In this document: positions 1-8,169 of the stretch, in pieces
Layout of the letters: the number at the start of each line of letters is the position of its first letter
Numbering within the stretch: position 1 is the stretch's first letter
Assembly (NCBI RefSeq): GCF_002005165.1
Contig: NZ_CP019699.1
Location: 1,116,001-1,180,000, forward strand
Source: Novibacillus thermophilus
Lineage (GTDB): Bacteria; Bacillota; Bacilli; Thermoactinomycetales; Novibacillaceae
Length of the DNA: 64,000 nucleotides
Direction of reading: 5' to 3'
Notes under the pieces: model-generated
What the model saw: only the letters and a program-made list of their open reading frames with translations
What the model was told of the DNA's origin: nothing
Databases searched by the model: none
Position numbers and translations under genes: made by a program

Positions 1-1
1 G

Positions 2-475
2 AAAAACGGTGTTTCCGCAATTCTTACAGAGGATATTCGGTGGTTGAGATGTGATATTAAAACACTTAATCTGCTTCCAAACGTTTTGTCTAAGCAAAAA
101 GCGGTGGAAAATAGCGCTTTTGAAGCTATTATGCACAGAAAAAATATTGTGACTGAAGCCAGTTCTTCAAACGTATTTATTGTAAAAAATGAAGAATTGT
201 TTACTCATCCGGCAAACAATTTTATTTTAAACGGCATAACCAGAAAAAAGGTCATTCAATTGTGTGAGGAATTAAACCTCAAAGTGAATGAGGAAACTTT
301 TACAGTTGACACTTTACTACAGGCCGACGAAGTGTTTATAACGGCAACGAAATTAGACATTATACCGGTCGTAAAGGTTAATAATCAACCCATTGGAACA
401 GGCAAACCTGGAAATGTTACAAAAAAAATACTACACAAGTTTCAATCCCTCATTCAACCAGCCACGCAGACATAG
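2..475 (+). CDS. dat: D-amino acid aminotransferase, 3' part
   Basis: This is the C-terminal 157 residues of a class IV PLP-dependent D-alanine aminotransferase, which makes D-glutamate and D-alanine for the cell wall. The frame is open from the window edge, so the start and the PLP lysine lie outside. Visible family marks are EDIRWLRCDIK at residues 10-20, LNLL just after, and EASSSNVFIV, which forms part of the cofactor pocket in class IV enzymes. The stop is TAG at 473-475. The gene is clearly more AT-rich than the neighbouring holA (two lines counted by eye gave 23 and 19 G+C in 60), suggesting separate ancestry. In B. subtilis comEC, not dat, precedes holA. Confidence 0.85.
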   Translation, partial: KNGVSAILTEDIRWLRCDIKTLNLLPNVLSKQKAVENSAFEAIMHRKNIVTEASSSNVFIVKNEELFTHPANNFILNGITRKKVIQLCEELNLKVNEETFTVDTLLQADEVFITATKLDIIPVVKVNNQPIGTGKPGNVTKKILHKFQSLIQPATQT

Positions 476-704
476 GAGTACGGCAACGTGTGTGAGCATG
501 CAAGCGAATAAGGTCGGCAAGCAGATAAGTATTCCGTACAAATAGACATGGAGATCTCACAAAAACCTAAAAAAACACCGCCTTCAGTGACGTCTCTGCC
601 TATTAAGCCTTGACGCGCACGTGGAACTTCAGGATAAGGTCAATTCAACCAAAGTTTGATAGAATGGGATGTATCGAACGCATTGCCGATTGGGGGAACG
701 GTCC

Positions 705-1733
705 TTGTATAGGGAGATCGCGAAACAAATTCAACAGGGAAAATGGCGCCCTTTTTACGTGCTGTGCGGCACGGAGACGTTTCTGATGGAGGAAATGATC
801 GCCCACATGAAAACACACGCCTTGCGTGATGCGGATGACACATACAACTACAGCGCTCTCGACTTGGAACAGGTACCGGTGGAATCATTGGTGCAGGAGG
901 CGGAGACGTTGCCGTTTATCGGAGAGAAGCGCCTCGTCGTCGGCCGTAACGCCTGGTTTCTCACAGGTTCGACAGGGAGGGCTGAAGTGAAGCACGATGT
1001 GGACGCCCTTCTGGCATACGCCCAATCCCCCCTCGACAGTTCGATCGTCGTCCTTACGGTTCCGCACGCTAAGCTGGACGAACGAAAAAAAGTGGTAAAG
1101 CAGCTAAAAAAATGGGCGACTGTCGTCCGATTCACCCCGCTGGAGAGGGGGGAGCTAAGGGCGTGGATCAAACGCAAAGTGTCGCAGTTTGGGGCCCGTA
1201 TTGAAGCAGATGCGGTAGAAAGGCTGATTCAACTCGTTGGAACTGAATTGCGGCTCATCTATCAGGAATGCATCAAGCTGGCGACATATGTGGGCGAAGG
1301 AGGGGTGGTGACTTCACGGCACATAGACGACATCGTGCCGCGTTCACTGGAAGAAGACATTTTTAAGCTGGTCGATTGCATCGGAAGAACAGATATTGAA
1401 GGGGCCCTCGGGGTATTTTACGATTTGCTAAAAAAGCGGGAAGAGCCGCTGAAAATACTGTCTCTCATCGCCAGGCAGTTTCGGATCATGTTGCAAGTGA
1501 AAGAGCTCTCCTCACGGGGATTTTCGCAAAAACAAGTGGCCTCGATGCTCGGGTTGCACCCTTACCCGGTTAAAATCGCTTCCCAGCAGGGAAAGTTGTT
1601 TTCCGAGCAAGCACTGAGGGCGTTGTTGCTGGAAGCGAATCACGCGGATTACGCCATTAAGTCAGGCTACAAAGACAAAACGCTCGCCGTGGAGTGGTAC
1701 ATCATGCGTGTGAACCGTTGGGTGAAGGCTTAA
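705..1733 (+). CDS. holA: DNA polymerase III delta subunit (clamp loader)
   Basis: HolA (YqeN) is the delta subunit of the clamp loader; it opens the beta sliding clamp. The N-terminus (WRPFYVLCGTETFLMEE) carries the degenerate nucleotide-binding loop of the family, and the C-terminal part (AVEWYIMRVNRWVKA) ends as delta subunits do. A TTG at 705 follows GGGGG at 694-698 with good spacing and gives 342 aa, close to the usual 340-350. An ATG at 669 would add 12 residues without family support. The next gene of the canonical cluster, rpsT, is displaced by about 5 kb of inserted genes (sat and the MFS/MarR module). Confidence 0.9.
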   Translation: MYREIAKQIQQGKWRPFYVLCGTETFLMEEMIAHMKTHALRDADDTYNYSALDLEQVPVESLVQEAETLPFIGEKRLVVGRNAWFLTGSTGRAEVKHDVDALLAYAQSPLDSSIVVLTVPHAKLDERKKVVKQLKKWATVVRFTPLERGELRAWIKRKVSQFGARIEADAVERLIQLVGTELRLIYQECIKLATYVGEGGVVTSRHIDDIVPRSLEEDIFKLVDCIGRTDIEGALGVFYDLLKKREEPLKILSLIARQFRIMLQVKELSSRGFSQKQVASMLGLHPYPVKIASQQGKLFSEQALRALLLEANHADYAIKSGYKDKTLAVEWYIMRVNRWVKA

Positions 1734-1824
1734 CGGCCTCATCTGTAGTTTCAAATTTTCTCCATTACAGGAATACTCCTTTTCTAACTAAGCTAATCAT
1801 GTTAAGATCGAAAAGAACACATCG

Positions 1825-1878
1825 CTTCTTAGAAGAAAAAGGAGGGATAAGTTTTAGCTTGTCTTCTTCCTAGAAGAC
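1825..1878. promoter_or_regulatory. two short inverted repeats in the sat leader
   Basis: The leader ahead of sat holds CTTCT-T-AGAAG at 1825-1835 and GTCTTCT-TCCT-AGAAGAC at 1861-1878. The arms share CTTCT/AGAAG, so they could be two copies of one operator or small RNA hairpins. A catabolite-responsive-element-like stretch (TTGAAAGCGCTCCCC, 1907-1921) follows; its left half is good and its right half poor. I see no S-box or T-box consensus in this 280-base leader. No regulator is identified. Confidence 0.3.
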
Positions 1879-2013
1879 TTTCAATTTCACTTGTAAATTA
1901 CTAAGTTTGAAAGCGCTCCCCGTACTTTTCGAGAGGGAATCAACGCATATTATTCCTTTCAAAGAATCATTGTTAAACGCGCTTTTACGACTATACACTG
2001 GGAGGAGAATACA

Positions 2014-3744
2014 GTGGACGAAGCAATGTTTGCCCATTACCCTCAGCAGCCTCACGGCGGCAAGCTCGTGAACAGAGTTTTAACCGGGAGGGAAAGGGAC
2101 GAGGAACTGGCCAGAGCCAAAGAGTTGCCTATGATCGTCGTTGATTTAGAAGCGGTGATCACCATCGAAATGATTACAACCGGTGTCCTATCCCCAAATG
2201 AAGGTTTTATGAATGAATCGGACTATAAGTCCGTCCTTCAAAACGGCCGCCTGAGTAACGGCCTCATTTGGCCTGTACCATTAAGTTTTGCTCCAATAGG
2301 AAAGCGCAATCAAGAAGTCATTCAATCGCTGGCGGTCGGAGACGAAGTGGCCCTTGCCGATGAGACGAAGGAGCCCGTTGCCATCCTTAAAATTGAAGAT
2401 ATTTTTGCCTATGATAAAGAAGAACGCGCCCGCCATCTCTTTGGGACGAACGATCGCAATCACCCCGGTGTCGATTCAATTTACAGACGCATGGGAGAGT
2501 ATGCGCTGGGTGGACCGTTAAAACTGTTGCGCCGAGCGCATTGGGGCCCTTTTGAAAAACTGCGCATGGAGCCGAAAGATACGTGGCGTCTATTTTACGA
2601 AGAAAAGAAATTTCGTTCCGTCGCCGGGTTTATTACGGGGGCGAACCCACTGCACCGGGGACATGAATATATTCACAGAAATGCCCTCGAAGAAATTGAC
2701 GGTTTACTGCTTCAGCCTCTCGTAGAAATGGCGAAGCGCGAATACACCCGCCACGAATTTCGCATGCTGGCTTATCGAAGTGTACTTGAGACGTATTATC
2801 CGAAAGAGAGGGCCATTCTCTCTCCTCTACGGGTGACGTACATTTTTGCCGGTCCTCGCGAAGCCGTGTTGCATGCGCTGATCATGAAAAATTACGGTTG
2901 CACCCATGCACTCATCGGCCGGGACCATGCGGGTATTGGTGATTATTACGACAAGTACGCCAGCCATTCCATATTTGATGAATTCACCCCGGAAGAAATG
3001 GGCATCGACATTCGACTGTTCCATGAAGTGTTTTACTGCCTGCGCTGTGACAGTCTGGCGACCGTGCAAACGTGCCGCCACGATGACAGTCTGAGAATTA
3101 ACATCTCGGGAACCAATATTCGGGAAATGCTCCGCCACGGCATTTTACCGCCAAAAGAGATCGTACGGCCAGAGTCTGCTCGCATCGCCATGCAGGGAAT
3201 TCAGCCTAAAGGTGTTGACGAAAACAGACAATCGATCTCCCCTGTTGGAAAAATTATTAAAGGAACCTTCCCCTTCTATCTGGAAAGAACGAGACTCGGC
3301 GGTCCGAAGCGCGATGTTCCGTTAAAGCCTGAAGAGCTTAACATCCGTGACTTGGAAGCTGTGGTGATGGATGTCCGACACAATGCTGATCGAGTCTACC
3401 GTGATGTGTTTGACGAATTCAGCTCGATTGGAGATACGAATCGCGACTTGCATCCAGAATGGAGGAAGCAGGCCCGCGATGCCATGAGATCCCAACAAAA
3501 AATGGTCGTAGAGGATTTGGAAGAAAAAGTGAAACAAGCGCCTGCCGTTGCCTCAGATGAATTCATGTACCAAGACAAGGAAGAAGCGCAACGGGAGCTC
3601 GCAGCGGCGAAAAAGATTCTCGATGAAATTCCGTCGACACTTCGCAATGAAGATTTAGAGTACCGGACGTGGAATCCGTTGCCGTACGCGCGTTACAGAG
3701 GCAGCGATGAACCAGCCAAAAAGAAAGAAAGTGTAAAACCGTAA
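2014..3744 (+). CDS. sat: sulfate adenylyltransferase (ATP sulfurylase), long form
   Basis: ATP sulfurylase makes adenosine 5'-phosphosulfate from ATP and sulfate, the first step of sulfate activation. GTG at 2014 follows GGGAGGAG. The catalytic region (roughly residues 190-390) shows the HxGH motif in NPLHRGHEY and the GRDHAG motif. Where most family members read QTRN before the HxGH motif, this one reads TGAN, so the usual Gln and Arg are replaced. About 165 residues after the catalytic part (from about 410) form a charged, helix-rich extension without an APS-kinase P-loop, making the protein 576 aa against the usual 380-400. No cysH, cysC or sulfate permease gene is adjacent; the gene is monocistronic, with its own terminator. 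Confidence 0.88.
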   Translation: MDEAMFAHYPQQPHGGKLVNRVLTGRERDEELARAKELPMIVVDLEAVITIEMITTGVLSPNEGFMNESDYKSVLQNGRLSNGLIWPVPLSFAPIGKRNQEVIQSLAVGDEVALADETKEPVAILKIEDIFAYDKEERARHLFGTNDRNHPGVDSIYRRMGEYALGGPLKLLRRAHWGPFEKLRMEPKDTWRLFYEEKKFRSVAGFITGANPLHRGHEYIHRNALEEIDGLLLQPLVEMAKREYTRHEFRMLAYRSVLETYYPKERAILSPLRVTYIFAGPREAVLHALIMKNYGCTHALIGRDHAGIGDYYDKYASHSIFDEFTPEEMGIDIRLFHEVFYCLRCDSLATVQTCRHDDSLRINISGTNIREMLRHGILPPKEIVRPESARIAMQGIQPKGVDENRQSISPVGKIIKGTFPFYLERTRLGGPKRDVPLKPEELNIRDLEAVVMDVRHNADRVYRDVFDEFSSIGDTNRDLHPEWRKQARDAMRSQQKMVVEDLEEKVKQAPAVASDEFMYQDKEEAQRELAAAKKILDEIPSTLRNEDLEYRTWNPLPYARYRGSDEPAKKKESVKP

Positions 3745-3756
3745 GATTTAATATTA

Positions 3757-3792
3757 AGGACTTGCCGCTCGTAGAGCAGCAAGTCCTTTAAA
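3757..3792 (+). terminator. intrinsic terminator of sat
   Basis: GGACTTGC at 3758-3765 pairs with GCAAGTCC at 3779-3786, with an inner GCTC/GAGC stem around the loop GTA, followed by TTTA. The stem is strong and the T-run short. Confidence 0.75.
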
Positions 3793-3955
3793 CGGGATGC
3801 TGTGACACTGTCATTTCTGTAAAGCAAATATAGGATAGAACCTGTAAGTGAGCAGAAAAGAACGGAAACGTATCAACGTTATTGATCGCCGGATTCAAGG
3901 TTCTATCACACGAGTGAAAGTTGAGATTGACAGTGCATTTTTTATCGCCATACTG

Positions 3956-4008
3956 TTGACAAGTCAACGATATTGTAATACAATGCGTATGAAGTTGATT
4001 AGTCAACT
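3956..4008 (+). promoter_or_regulatory. MarR-type double operator over the MFS gene promoter
   Basis: A near-perfect vegetative promoter, TTGACA (3957-3962), 17 bases, TACAAT (3980-3985), is overlaid by two matching palindromes. GTTGACAAGTCAAC (3956-3969) covers the -35 box and GTTGATTAGTCAAC (3995-4008) covers the start of transcription. A third copy lies in front of the downstream marR gene. The region 3787-4049 otherwise shows no coding signal. Confidence 0.8.
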
Positions 4009-4049
4009 ATAAGAGCGGCTTAGATTTGAAAAGTGGAAAGGAGTATCCC

Positions 4050-5441
4050 ATGATTCACAATCTGTCACGAGAGGAAAAAGGTGTTATCTTAATGCGCCTG
4101 ATGATGTTCACGGTCACGCTGTCATCGCTCAACGCCCTCACGTTTAATGTGGTCATTCCAGAAATTAGTGAGGAGTTCAATCTGACCCTGGCGCAAGTGA
4201 GTTGGCTGTCATCCGCATATACGCTTATTTATGCGTTTGGAACAGTGACGTATGGCAAGCTTTCCGATCGAATTCAATTGAAAAGTCTGCTGACATTCGG
4301 ACTGTCTGTGTTTGCAGCGGGTTCGCTGATTGGATTCATTTCTCAGACTTTTTGGGTTGCACTGCTTGGCAGGTGTTTGCAATCTGTAGGGGCTGCGGCT
4401 GTACCGGCAATCGCATTGATCATTCCGGTGAGATATTTCACACCTGGAAAGAGAGGAACTGCCTTGAGCATGACTGCTGTCGGTGTCGCACTTGGGGGCG
4501 CTTTGGCACCTGTCGTTTCTGCGCTTGTCGTCAGCTTTGCGAACTGGAGATGGCTATTTCTCCCCTCTTTACTGTTATTGCTGTTGCTTCCGCTATATCG
4601 TCAATATTTGGAACATGAACCGAAAAAAGATTCGCCCACACTATTCGATTGGCTTGGCGGCGGCTTGCTCGCTGCATCTATTTCCCTGCTGTTACTCGGG
4701 GTGACGAATCAAGTCTGGTCCTATCTTCCCTTTGGGTTCATCACTTTAATTCTTTTCATTGTGCGAATCCGCGCTGTAAAAGAAGCATTTGTCCAGCCAC
4801 AGTTGTTTCGAAACAAACAGTATGCCGTCGCGCTGTTCATGTCCTTCACCATTAGCAGCATGGGGATATCTTTATATTTTTTAACGCCGATTTTGCTGTC
4901 AGACGTGTATCGTCTCAGTTCCAGTTGGATCGGTTTTGCCATGGTTCCTGCGGCGGTCACCGCTGCCATACTCGGGAGAAAGGGTGGCAAACTGGCGGAT
5001 CGGAAAGGCAACCGTTATTTGTTCTCCGTTGCTTCAAGTTGTTTAATGACGTGTTTTGTCTTACTGTCCACCTTTACCGGGGCTTCGCCGTTTTTGATCC
5101 CTTTCTTCTTGATTTTCGGAAATGTCGGCCAGTCTTTCATTCAAATTGCGATGTCCAATTCCATCTCAAGAACGTTATCCAAAGAGCAGATCGGTGTAGG
5201 GATGGGATTTTTTTCTATGGTCAATTTTATTGCCCAAGGAATGGCGGCAGGAATCTATGGGATGATCGCGGAACAGGGGGCATCCTTCCACTGGAATCCA
5301 TTGCACGTCGCTCAACAAGGCGGTCTTTTCAGCAATATTTACCTTACGCTTGCTGTGTTACATTTAGCGATATTGTTGATGTATCGCGCGTATCTCCACC
5401 CCAGGAATTCAAGGTATTCAGCCGAACTATCAAACAACTGA
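4050..5441 (+). CDS. MFS drug efflux transporter, DHA2 type (14 helices)
   Basis: A proton-driven efflux pump of the major facilitator superfamily, 463 aa and about 14 membrane segments. The layout resembles Tet(L)/Tet(K) and QacA-type drug:H+ antiporters: SWLSSAYTLIYAFGTVTYGKLSD carries motif A-like residues after helix 2, GRCLQSVGAAAVPA matches the helix 4 region, and ALSMTAVGVALGGALAP resembles motif C. The ATG at 4050 is preceded by AAAGGAG (4036-4042); a TTG 24 bases upstream has no such site. It sits under two MarR operators and is followed by a small DUF5519 gene and the marR gene, so it is probably derepressed by a toxic ligand. The substrate is unknown. Confidence 0.85.
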   Translation: MIHNLSREEKGVILMRLMMFTVTLSSLNALTFNVVIPEISEEFNLTLAQVSWLSSAYTLIYAFGTVTYGKLSDRIQLKSLLTFGLSVFAAGSLIGFISQTFWVALLGRCLQSVGAAAVPAIALIIPVRYFTPGKRGTALSMTAVGVALGGALAPVVSALVVSFANWRWLFLPSLLLLLLLPLYRQYLEHEPKKDSPTLFDWLGGGLLAASISLLLLGVTNQVWSYLPFGFITLILFIVRIRAVKEAFVQPQLFRNKQYAVALFMSFTISSMGISLYFLTPILLSDVYRLSSSWIGFAMVPAAVTAAILGRKGGKLADRKGNRYLFSVASSCLMTCFVLLSTFTGASPFLIPFFLIFGNVGQSFIQIAMSNSISRTLSKEQIGVGMGFFSMVNFIAQGMAAGIYGMIAEQGASFHWNPLHVAQQGGLFSNIYLTLAVLHLAILLMYRAYLHPRNSRYSAELSNN

Positions 5442-5479
5442 TGGGAAATGAAAGAGGCGTTGTAAGGAGGTGAACCTAC

Positions 5480-5794
5480 GTGACAACGATGAACCAGATC
5501 ATTACTGAACAACTTTTGAAGTGGCCAAATGTAACCCTTAAACCTCACCGGTTTGGCGGGGTCGCCTTCCTCTATAAAGGAAAGGAAATCGGACATCTGC
5601 ATGGAAATGTTCTGGTCGATATCCTGATGCCAAGGTCGCTTCGCGACCCATTCATTGCGTCAGGACGTGTTCATCCCCACCACATATATCCATCTTCCAG
5701 CTGGGTCTCAATCTATTTGAGATCAGAAGAGGATGCAGCCAATGCCGTAGAAGCTCTTCGAGCGAAGTACGAATATTTACTGGAGAACAGCTGA
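5480..5794 (+). CDS. luciferase-family (DUF5519) small protein
   Basis: A 104-residue protein resembling the DUF5519 family, which databases label 'luciferase family' without showing light emission. Recognisable stretches are GVAFLYKGKEIGHLHGN and SSWVSIYLRSEEDAANAVEA. GTG at 5480 follows an excellent GGAGGTG (5466-5472). It lies 38 bases after the MFS gene and 67 bases before marR, so it is probably co-transcribed with the pump. Its molecular role is unknown. The overlap of its stop region with the third operator marks where marR transcription can start separately. Confidence 0.7.
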   Translation: MTTMNQIITEQLLKWPNVTLKPHRFGGVAFLYKGKEIGHLHGNVLVDILMPRSLRDPFIASGRVHPHHIYPSSSWVSIYLRSEEDAANAVEALRAKYEYLLENS

Positions 5795-5821
5795 CATGTC
5801 AACACTTTATATGATAAAATG
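5791..5821 (+). promoter_or_regulatory. third MarR operator, in front of marR
   Basis: GCTGACATGTCAAC at 5791-5804 matches the two operators upstream of the MFS gene (GTTGACAAGTCAAC), with the right half identical. It overlaps the stop codon of the preceding gene. An AT-rich -10-like sequence (TATGATAAAAT, 5811-5821) follows, so MarR probably also controls its own gene. Confidence 0.6.
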
Positions 5822-5861
5822 CTTTCCAGTCGCAGGCAACATGGATTGAGGGGTAAAACAA

Positions 5862-6305
5862 GTGGAAAGTATTGCGAAATGGATATCGGTGCTGCACCGT
5901 CAATTCCAAATTTATTTAAACAGGGAACTGAGGGACTACGACATTAACTCCTCAGAGTATATTTTTCTCGTGAACCTTTATGAAGAAGACGGCGTATCAC
6001 AAGAAAAGCTTTCCGCAAGTTTGTTTATCGACAAAGCTGCCACGGCACGGGCAATGCGCAGACTGGAACAGCTGGGCTACGTGAATCGAAAGCGCGACCC
6101 AAACGACAGCAGGAGCAATCTTGTAACCCTTACGAGCAAAGGAATGGAAATGAAAAAATTTATAAAATCAAAGTTAACCTACTGGACACAAACCATTTCC
6201 GAGGGACTTACAGATGAAGAGACAGAAGAAATGGTTAAAAAAATCAAACACATGTCCAGAAATGCACTCATCGAAACAAATCGAAATGACAGCATCAAAG
6301 ACTGA
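5862..6305 (+). CDS. MarR-family transcriptional regulator
   Basis: A 147-residue winged-helix dimeric repressor of the MarR family. The recognition region reads VSQEKLSASLFIDKAATARAMRRLEQLGYV at about residues 47-76, followed by the wing with the family's DPNDSRS-N-V-LTSKG pattern. GTG at 5862 follows GAGGGG. It closes the module with the MFS pump and the DUF5519 protein. Matching palindromes lie over the pump promoter and before this gene, fitting ligand-relieved repression of the pump and autoregulation. The ligand cannot be deduced. There are no cysteines in the visible sequence, so OhrR-type redox sensing is unlikely. Confidence 0.88.
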   Translation: MESIAKWISVLHRQFQIYLNRELRDYDINSSEYIFLVNLYEEDGVSQEKLSASLFIDKAATARAMRRLEQLGYVNRKRDPNDSRSNLVTLTSKGMEMKKFIKSKLTYWTQTISEGLTDEETEEMVKKIKHMSRNALIETNRNDSIKD

Positions 6306-6412
6306 CACGTCTATTTTTCGTTCGCCGTGCACCATCAAAGTGTGACGCTGAATGGAACAGACGCTGTATGTTCACTGGCGCTTGACAATTGTTTTATGGC
6401 TTTTATGGCATC

Positions 6413-6441
6413 TTGCAAATGCTTGAGGAGCGTGATAGACT
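6413..6441 (+). promoter_or_regulatory. promoter of rpsT
   Basis: TTGCAA (6413-6418), 17 bases, TAGACT (6436-6441) lies about 50 bases before the rpsT start. Each hexamer matches four of six consensus positions. A TTGACA at 6382-6387 lacks a good -10 box. Confidence 0.45.
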
Positions 6442-6489
6442 ATTCGTGTTGTTCTTTGAGCGCATTGAACAATCCGGGAGGTGAAATGG

Positions 6490-6750
6490 ATGCCGAACAT
6501 TAAATCCGCCGTGAAACGGGCGAAGACGAGCGAGAAGCGCCGTGCGTTAAGAGCTTCGCAAAAGTCGGCTCTCCGTACAGCGATCAAAAAATTTGAACAA
6601 ACTGTTGCCAACGCGAGCAGCGAGGAAGCGCAGGCGGCCTACAGCCAAGTGCAGAAAAAGCTGGACAAAGCCGTGACGAAAGGCCTGTTGCACAAAAATG
6701 CAGCTCGACGCCAAAAGTCTCGCCTGGCGAAAAAGATACACAACGCATAA
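6490..6750 (+). CDS. rpsT: 30S ribosomal protein S20
   Basis: S20 is a helical-bundle protein that binds 16S rRNA early in 30S assembly. The 86-residue product begins [19 protein letters not shown], the family signature, and ends in a basic [21 protein letters not shown] at 6490 follows GGGAGGTG (6476-6482). A GTG at 6481 would add three residues but overlaps the ribosome-binding site. In the canonical order rpsT sits between holA and gpr, as here, with trpS interposed on the opposite strand. Confidence 0.96.
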   Translation: MPNIKSAVKRAKTSEKRRALRASQKSALRTAIKKFEQTVANASSEEAQAAYSQVQKKLDKAVTKGLLHKNAARRQKSRLAKKIHNA

Positions 6751-6755
6751 AAAAA

Positions 6756-6781
6756 CGACCCGCGGTGGGTCGCTTTTATTT
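6756..6781. terminator. terminator between rpsT and trpS
   Basis: CGACCC (6756-6761), loop GCGGT, GGGTCG (6767-6772), then CTTTTATTTT. An A-run precedes the stem, so it can work on both strands and serve the convergent trpS gene too. Confidence 0.8.
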
Positions 6782-6785
6782 TGGC

Positions 6786-7763
6786 TCAGGACAATCCCAT
6801 CTTCTCTTTTACATCTTGCAGTGTCTGATGCGCAATTTCCTTTGCCCTCTCCGCGCCTTCCGCCAGAATGGCTTCCACTTCGCCGCTGTTGCGAATGTCC
6901 TCATACCGTTTTTGGATCGGTTCGAATTCGCCCACGACGACGTCGACGAGGTCTTTTTTCAGACGGCCGTACCCTTCACCCCTGTACATGCGTTCCAGCT
7001 CTTTGATCGACTTCCCCGCGAGTAAACTGTAAATCGTCAGCAAATTGCTCACGCCTGGCTTGCGTTCGGGATCATACCGTATCTCGTTCTCCGAATCTGT
7101 CACCGCCCGCATCAATTTCTTCTGGATGACAGAAGGGGGATCCAGAACTGCGATGTTGTTCCACTCTGTTTTTGCACTTTTGCTCATCTTTTTCGTCGGG
7201 TTGTCGAGGGCCATAATGCGGGCGCCGACTTTTTCGATTTTCGGCTCCGGCACTTTAAACGTTTCCCCGAAGCGCTGGTTGAAGCGGTTGGCCAGATCGC
7301 GGGTCAGTTCGAGGTGTTGTTTCTGGTCTTCGCCGACGGGGACATAGTCAGTTTGGTAGAGCAAGATGTCGGCCGCCATTAATACAGGGTAGGTGAACAG
7401 ACCGACTGACACAGAGTCCTTCCCTTCGCTTTTTTCTTTAAACTGGGTCATCCGGTTGGCTTCTCCCATGTATGTGACACATTGCAACATCCAAGCGAGT
7501 TCCGCGTGGGCCGGGACATCAGATTGGACAAACAGAACCGATTTCTTCGGGTCGAGCCCGATGGCCAGGTACAGAGCCGCCAATTCCAACGTCTTTTCCC
7601 GCAGTTCTTGAGGATCGTGGGGAACGGTCATGGCGTGGAGGTTGACGACACAGTAAAACGCTTCGTTCTCCTCTTGGAACTGTTTAAAGCGCTGCAAGGC
7701 CCCGATGTAGTTACCGAGGTGGATGCGTCCAGATGGTTGCACACCCGAAAAAACGCGTTTCAT
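6786..7763 (-). CDS. trpS: tryptophanyl-tRNA synthetase
   Basis: Class I aminoacyl-tRNA synthetase charging tRNA-Trp; 325 aa, the usual length. The N-terminus reads FSGVQPSGRIHLGNYIGA, with the HIGH-like signature HLGN. The second signature, KMSKS, is intact in NPTKKMSKSAKTEW at about residue 190. GEDQKQHLELTRDLANRFN is the typical dimer/active-site segment. The gene is transcribed away from gpr behind a tryptophan T-box leader, so expression should rise when uncharged tRNA-Trp accumulates. It ends next to a terminator shared with rpsT. Confidence 0.97.
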   Translation of the reverse strand: MKRVFSGVQPSGRIHLGNYIGALQRFKQFQEENEAFYCVVNLHAMTVPHDPQELREKTLELAALYLAIGLDPKKSVLFVQSDVPAHAELAWMLQCVTYMGEANRMTQFKEKSEGKDSVSVGLFTYPVLMAADILLYQTDYVPVGEDQKQHLELTRDLANRFNQRFGETFKVPEPKIEKVGARIMALDNPTKKMSKSAKTEWNNIAVLDPPSVIQKKLMRAVTDSENEIRYDPERKPGVSNLLTIYSLLAGKSIKELERMYRGEGYGRLKKDLVDVVVGEFEPIQKRYEDIRNSGEVEAILAEGAERAKEIAHQTLQDVKEKMGLS

Positions 7764-7805
7764 GTCTCACCACTCCTTGATCGTGTACTGTGCGTTTCGG
7801 TATGG

Positions 7806-8060
7806 ACAAAAAAACTTTCCCGTCCATCCAAGGGACGAGAAAGTTGCTCGCGGTACCACCCTCGTTCGTTTCGTTGGAAACGCCCTCACTCATAACGGCG
7901 TCCGCCGTCCCTCTCCTGTGTCACACACGGGAAAGGAATGCTCCCGAATCCCAGTTCCCGCGGGGGCCGGACCGGCTTCCCAGCTTCCGCCGGCTCTCTT
8001 CACGCGGCTGAATCCCGCAGTACTTCCATCCGTTCGACGCATTTTCCGTATTCAGGTTGC
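7806..8060 (-). promoter_or_regulatory. tryptophan T-box leader of trpS
   Basis: On the minus strand the T-box sequence AGGGTGGTACCGCG lies at 7862-7849. It is followed by a terminator stem (AACTTTCTCGTCC at 7845 downward, pairing with GGACGGGAAAGTT) and a T-run. Upstream, the GAAC-TGG-GATTC context places a specifier codon TGG (Trp) at 7953-7951. Specifier and gene agree. Uncharged tRNA-Trp should stabilise the antiterminator and allow read-through. Confidence 0.92.
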
Positions 8061-8065
8061 ATCTT

Positions 8066-8094
8066 AGTTTACTTTGTCCTCCCCCTGTTGTCAA
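8066..8094 (-). promoter_or_regulatory. promoter of the trpS T-box transcript
   Basis: Minus-strand TTGACA (8094-8089), 17 bases, TAAACT (8071-8066). The glyQS T-box promoter has the same two hexamers and the same spacing. Confidence 0.7.
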
Positions 8095-8169
8095 CCGTGA
8101 CTGAATAAAGGGACGGCATGTTTGGAATAAATAGGAGTAGCCAATATGGGCATACAGGGGGGCTGTGTG

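Noticed and set aside
1734-2013. Riboswitch (S-box or T-box) ahead of sat
   Set aside because: No conserved S-box or T-box sequence could be found; only two short inverted repeats and a poor cre-like site.
8102-8140. Sigma-G promoter before gpr
   Set aside because: TGAATA at 8102 resembles a -35 box, but no CATACTA-like -10 box lies at the right distance.
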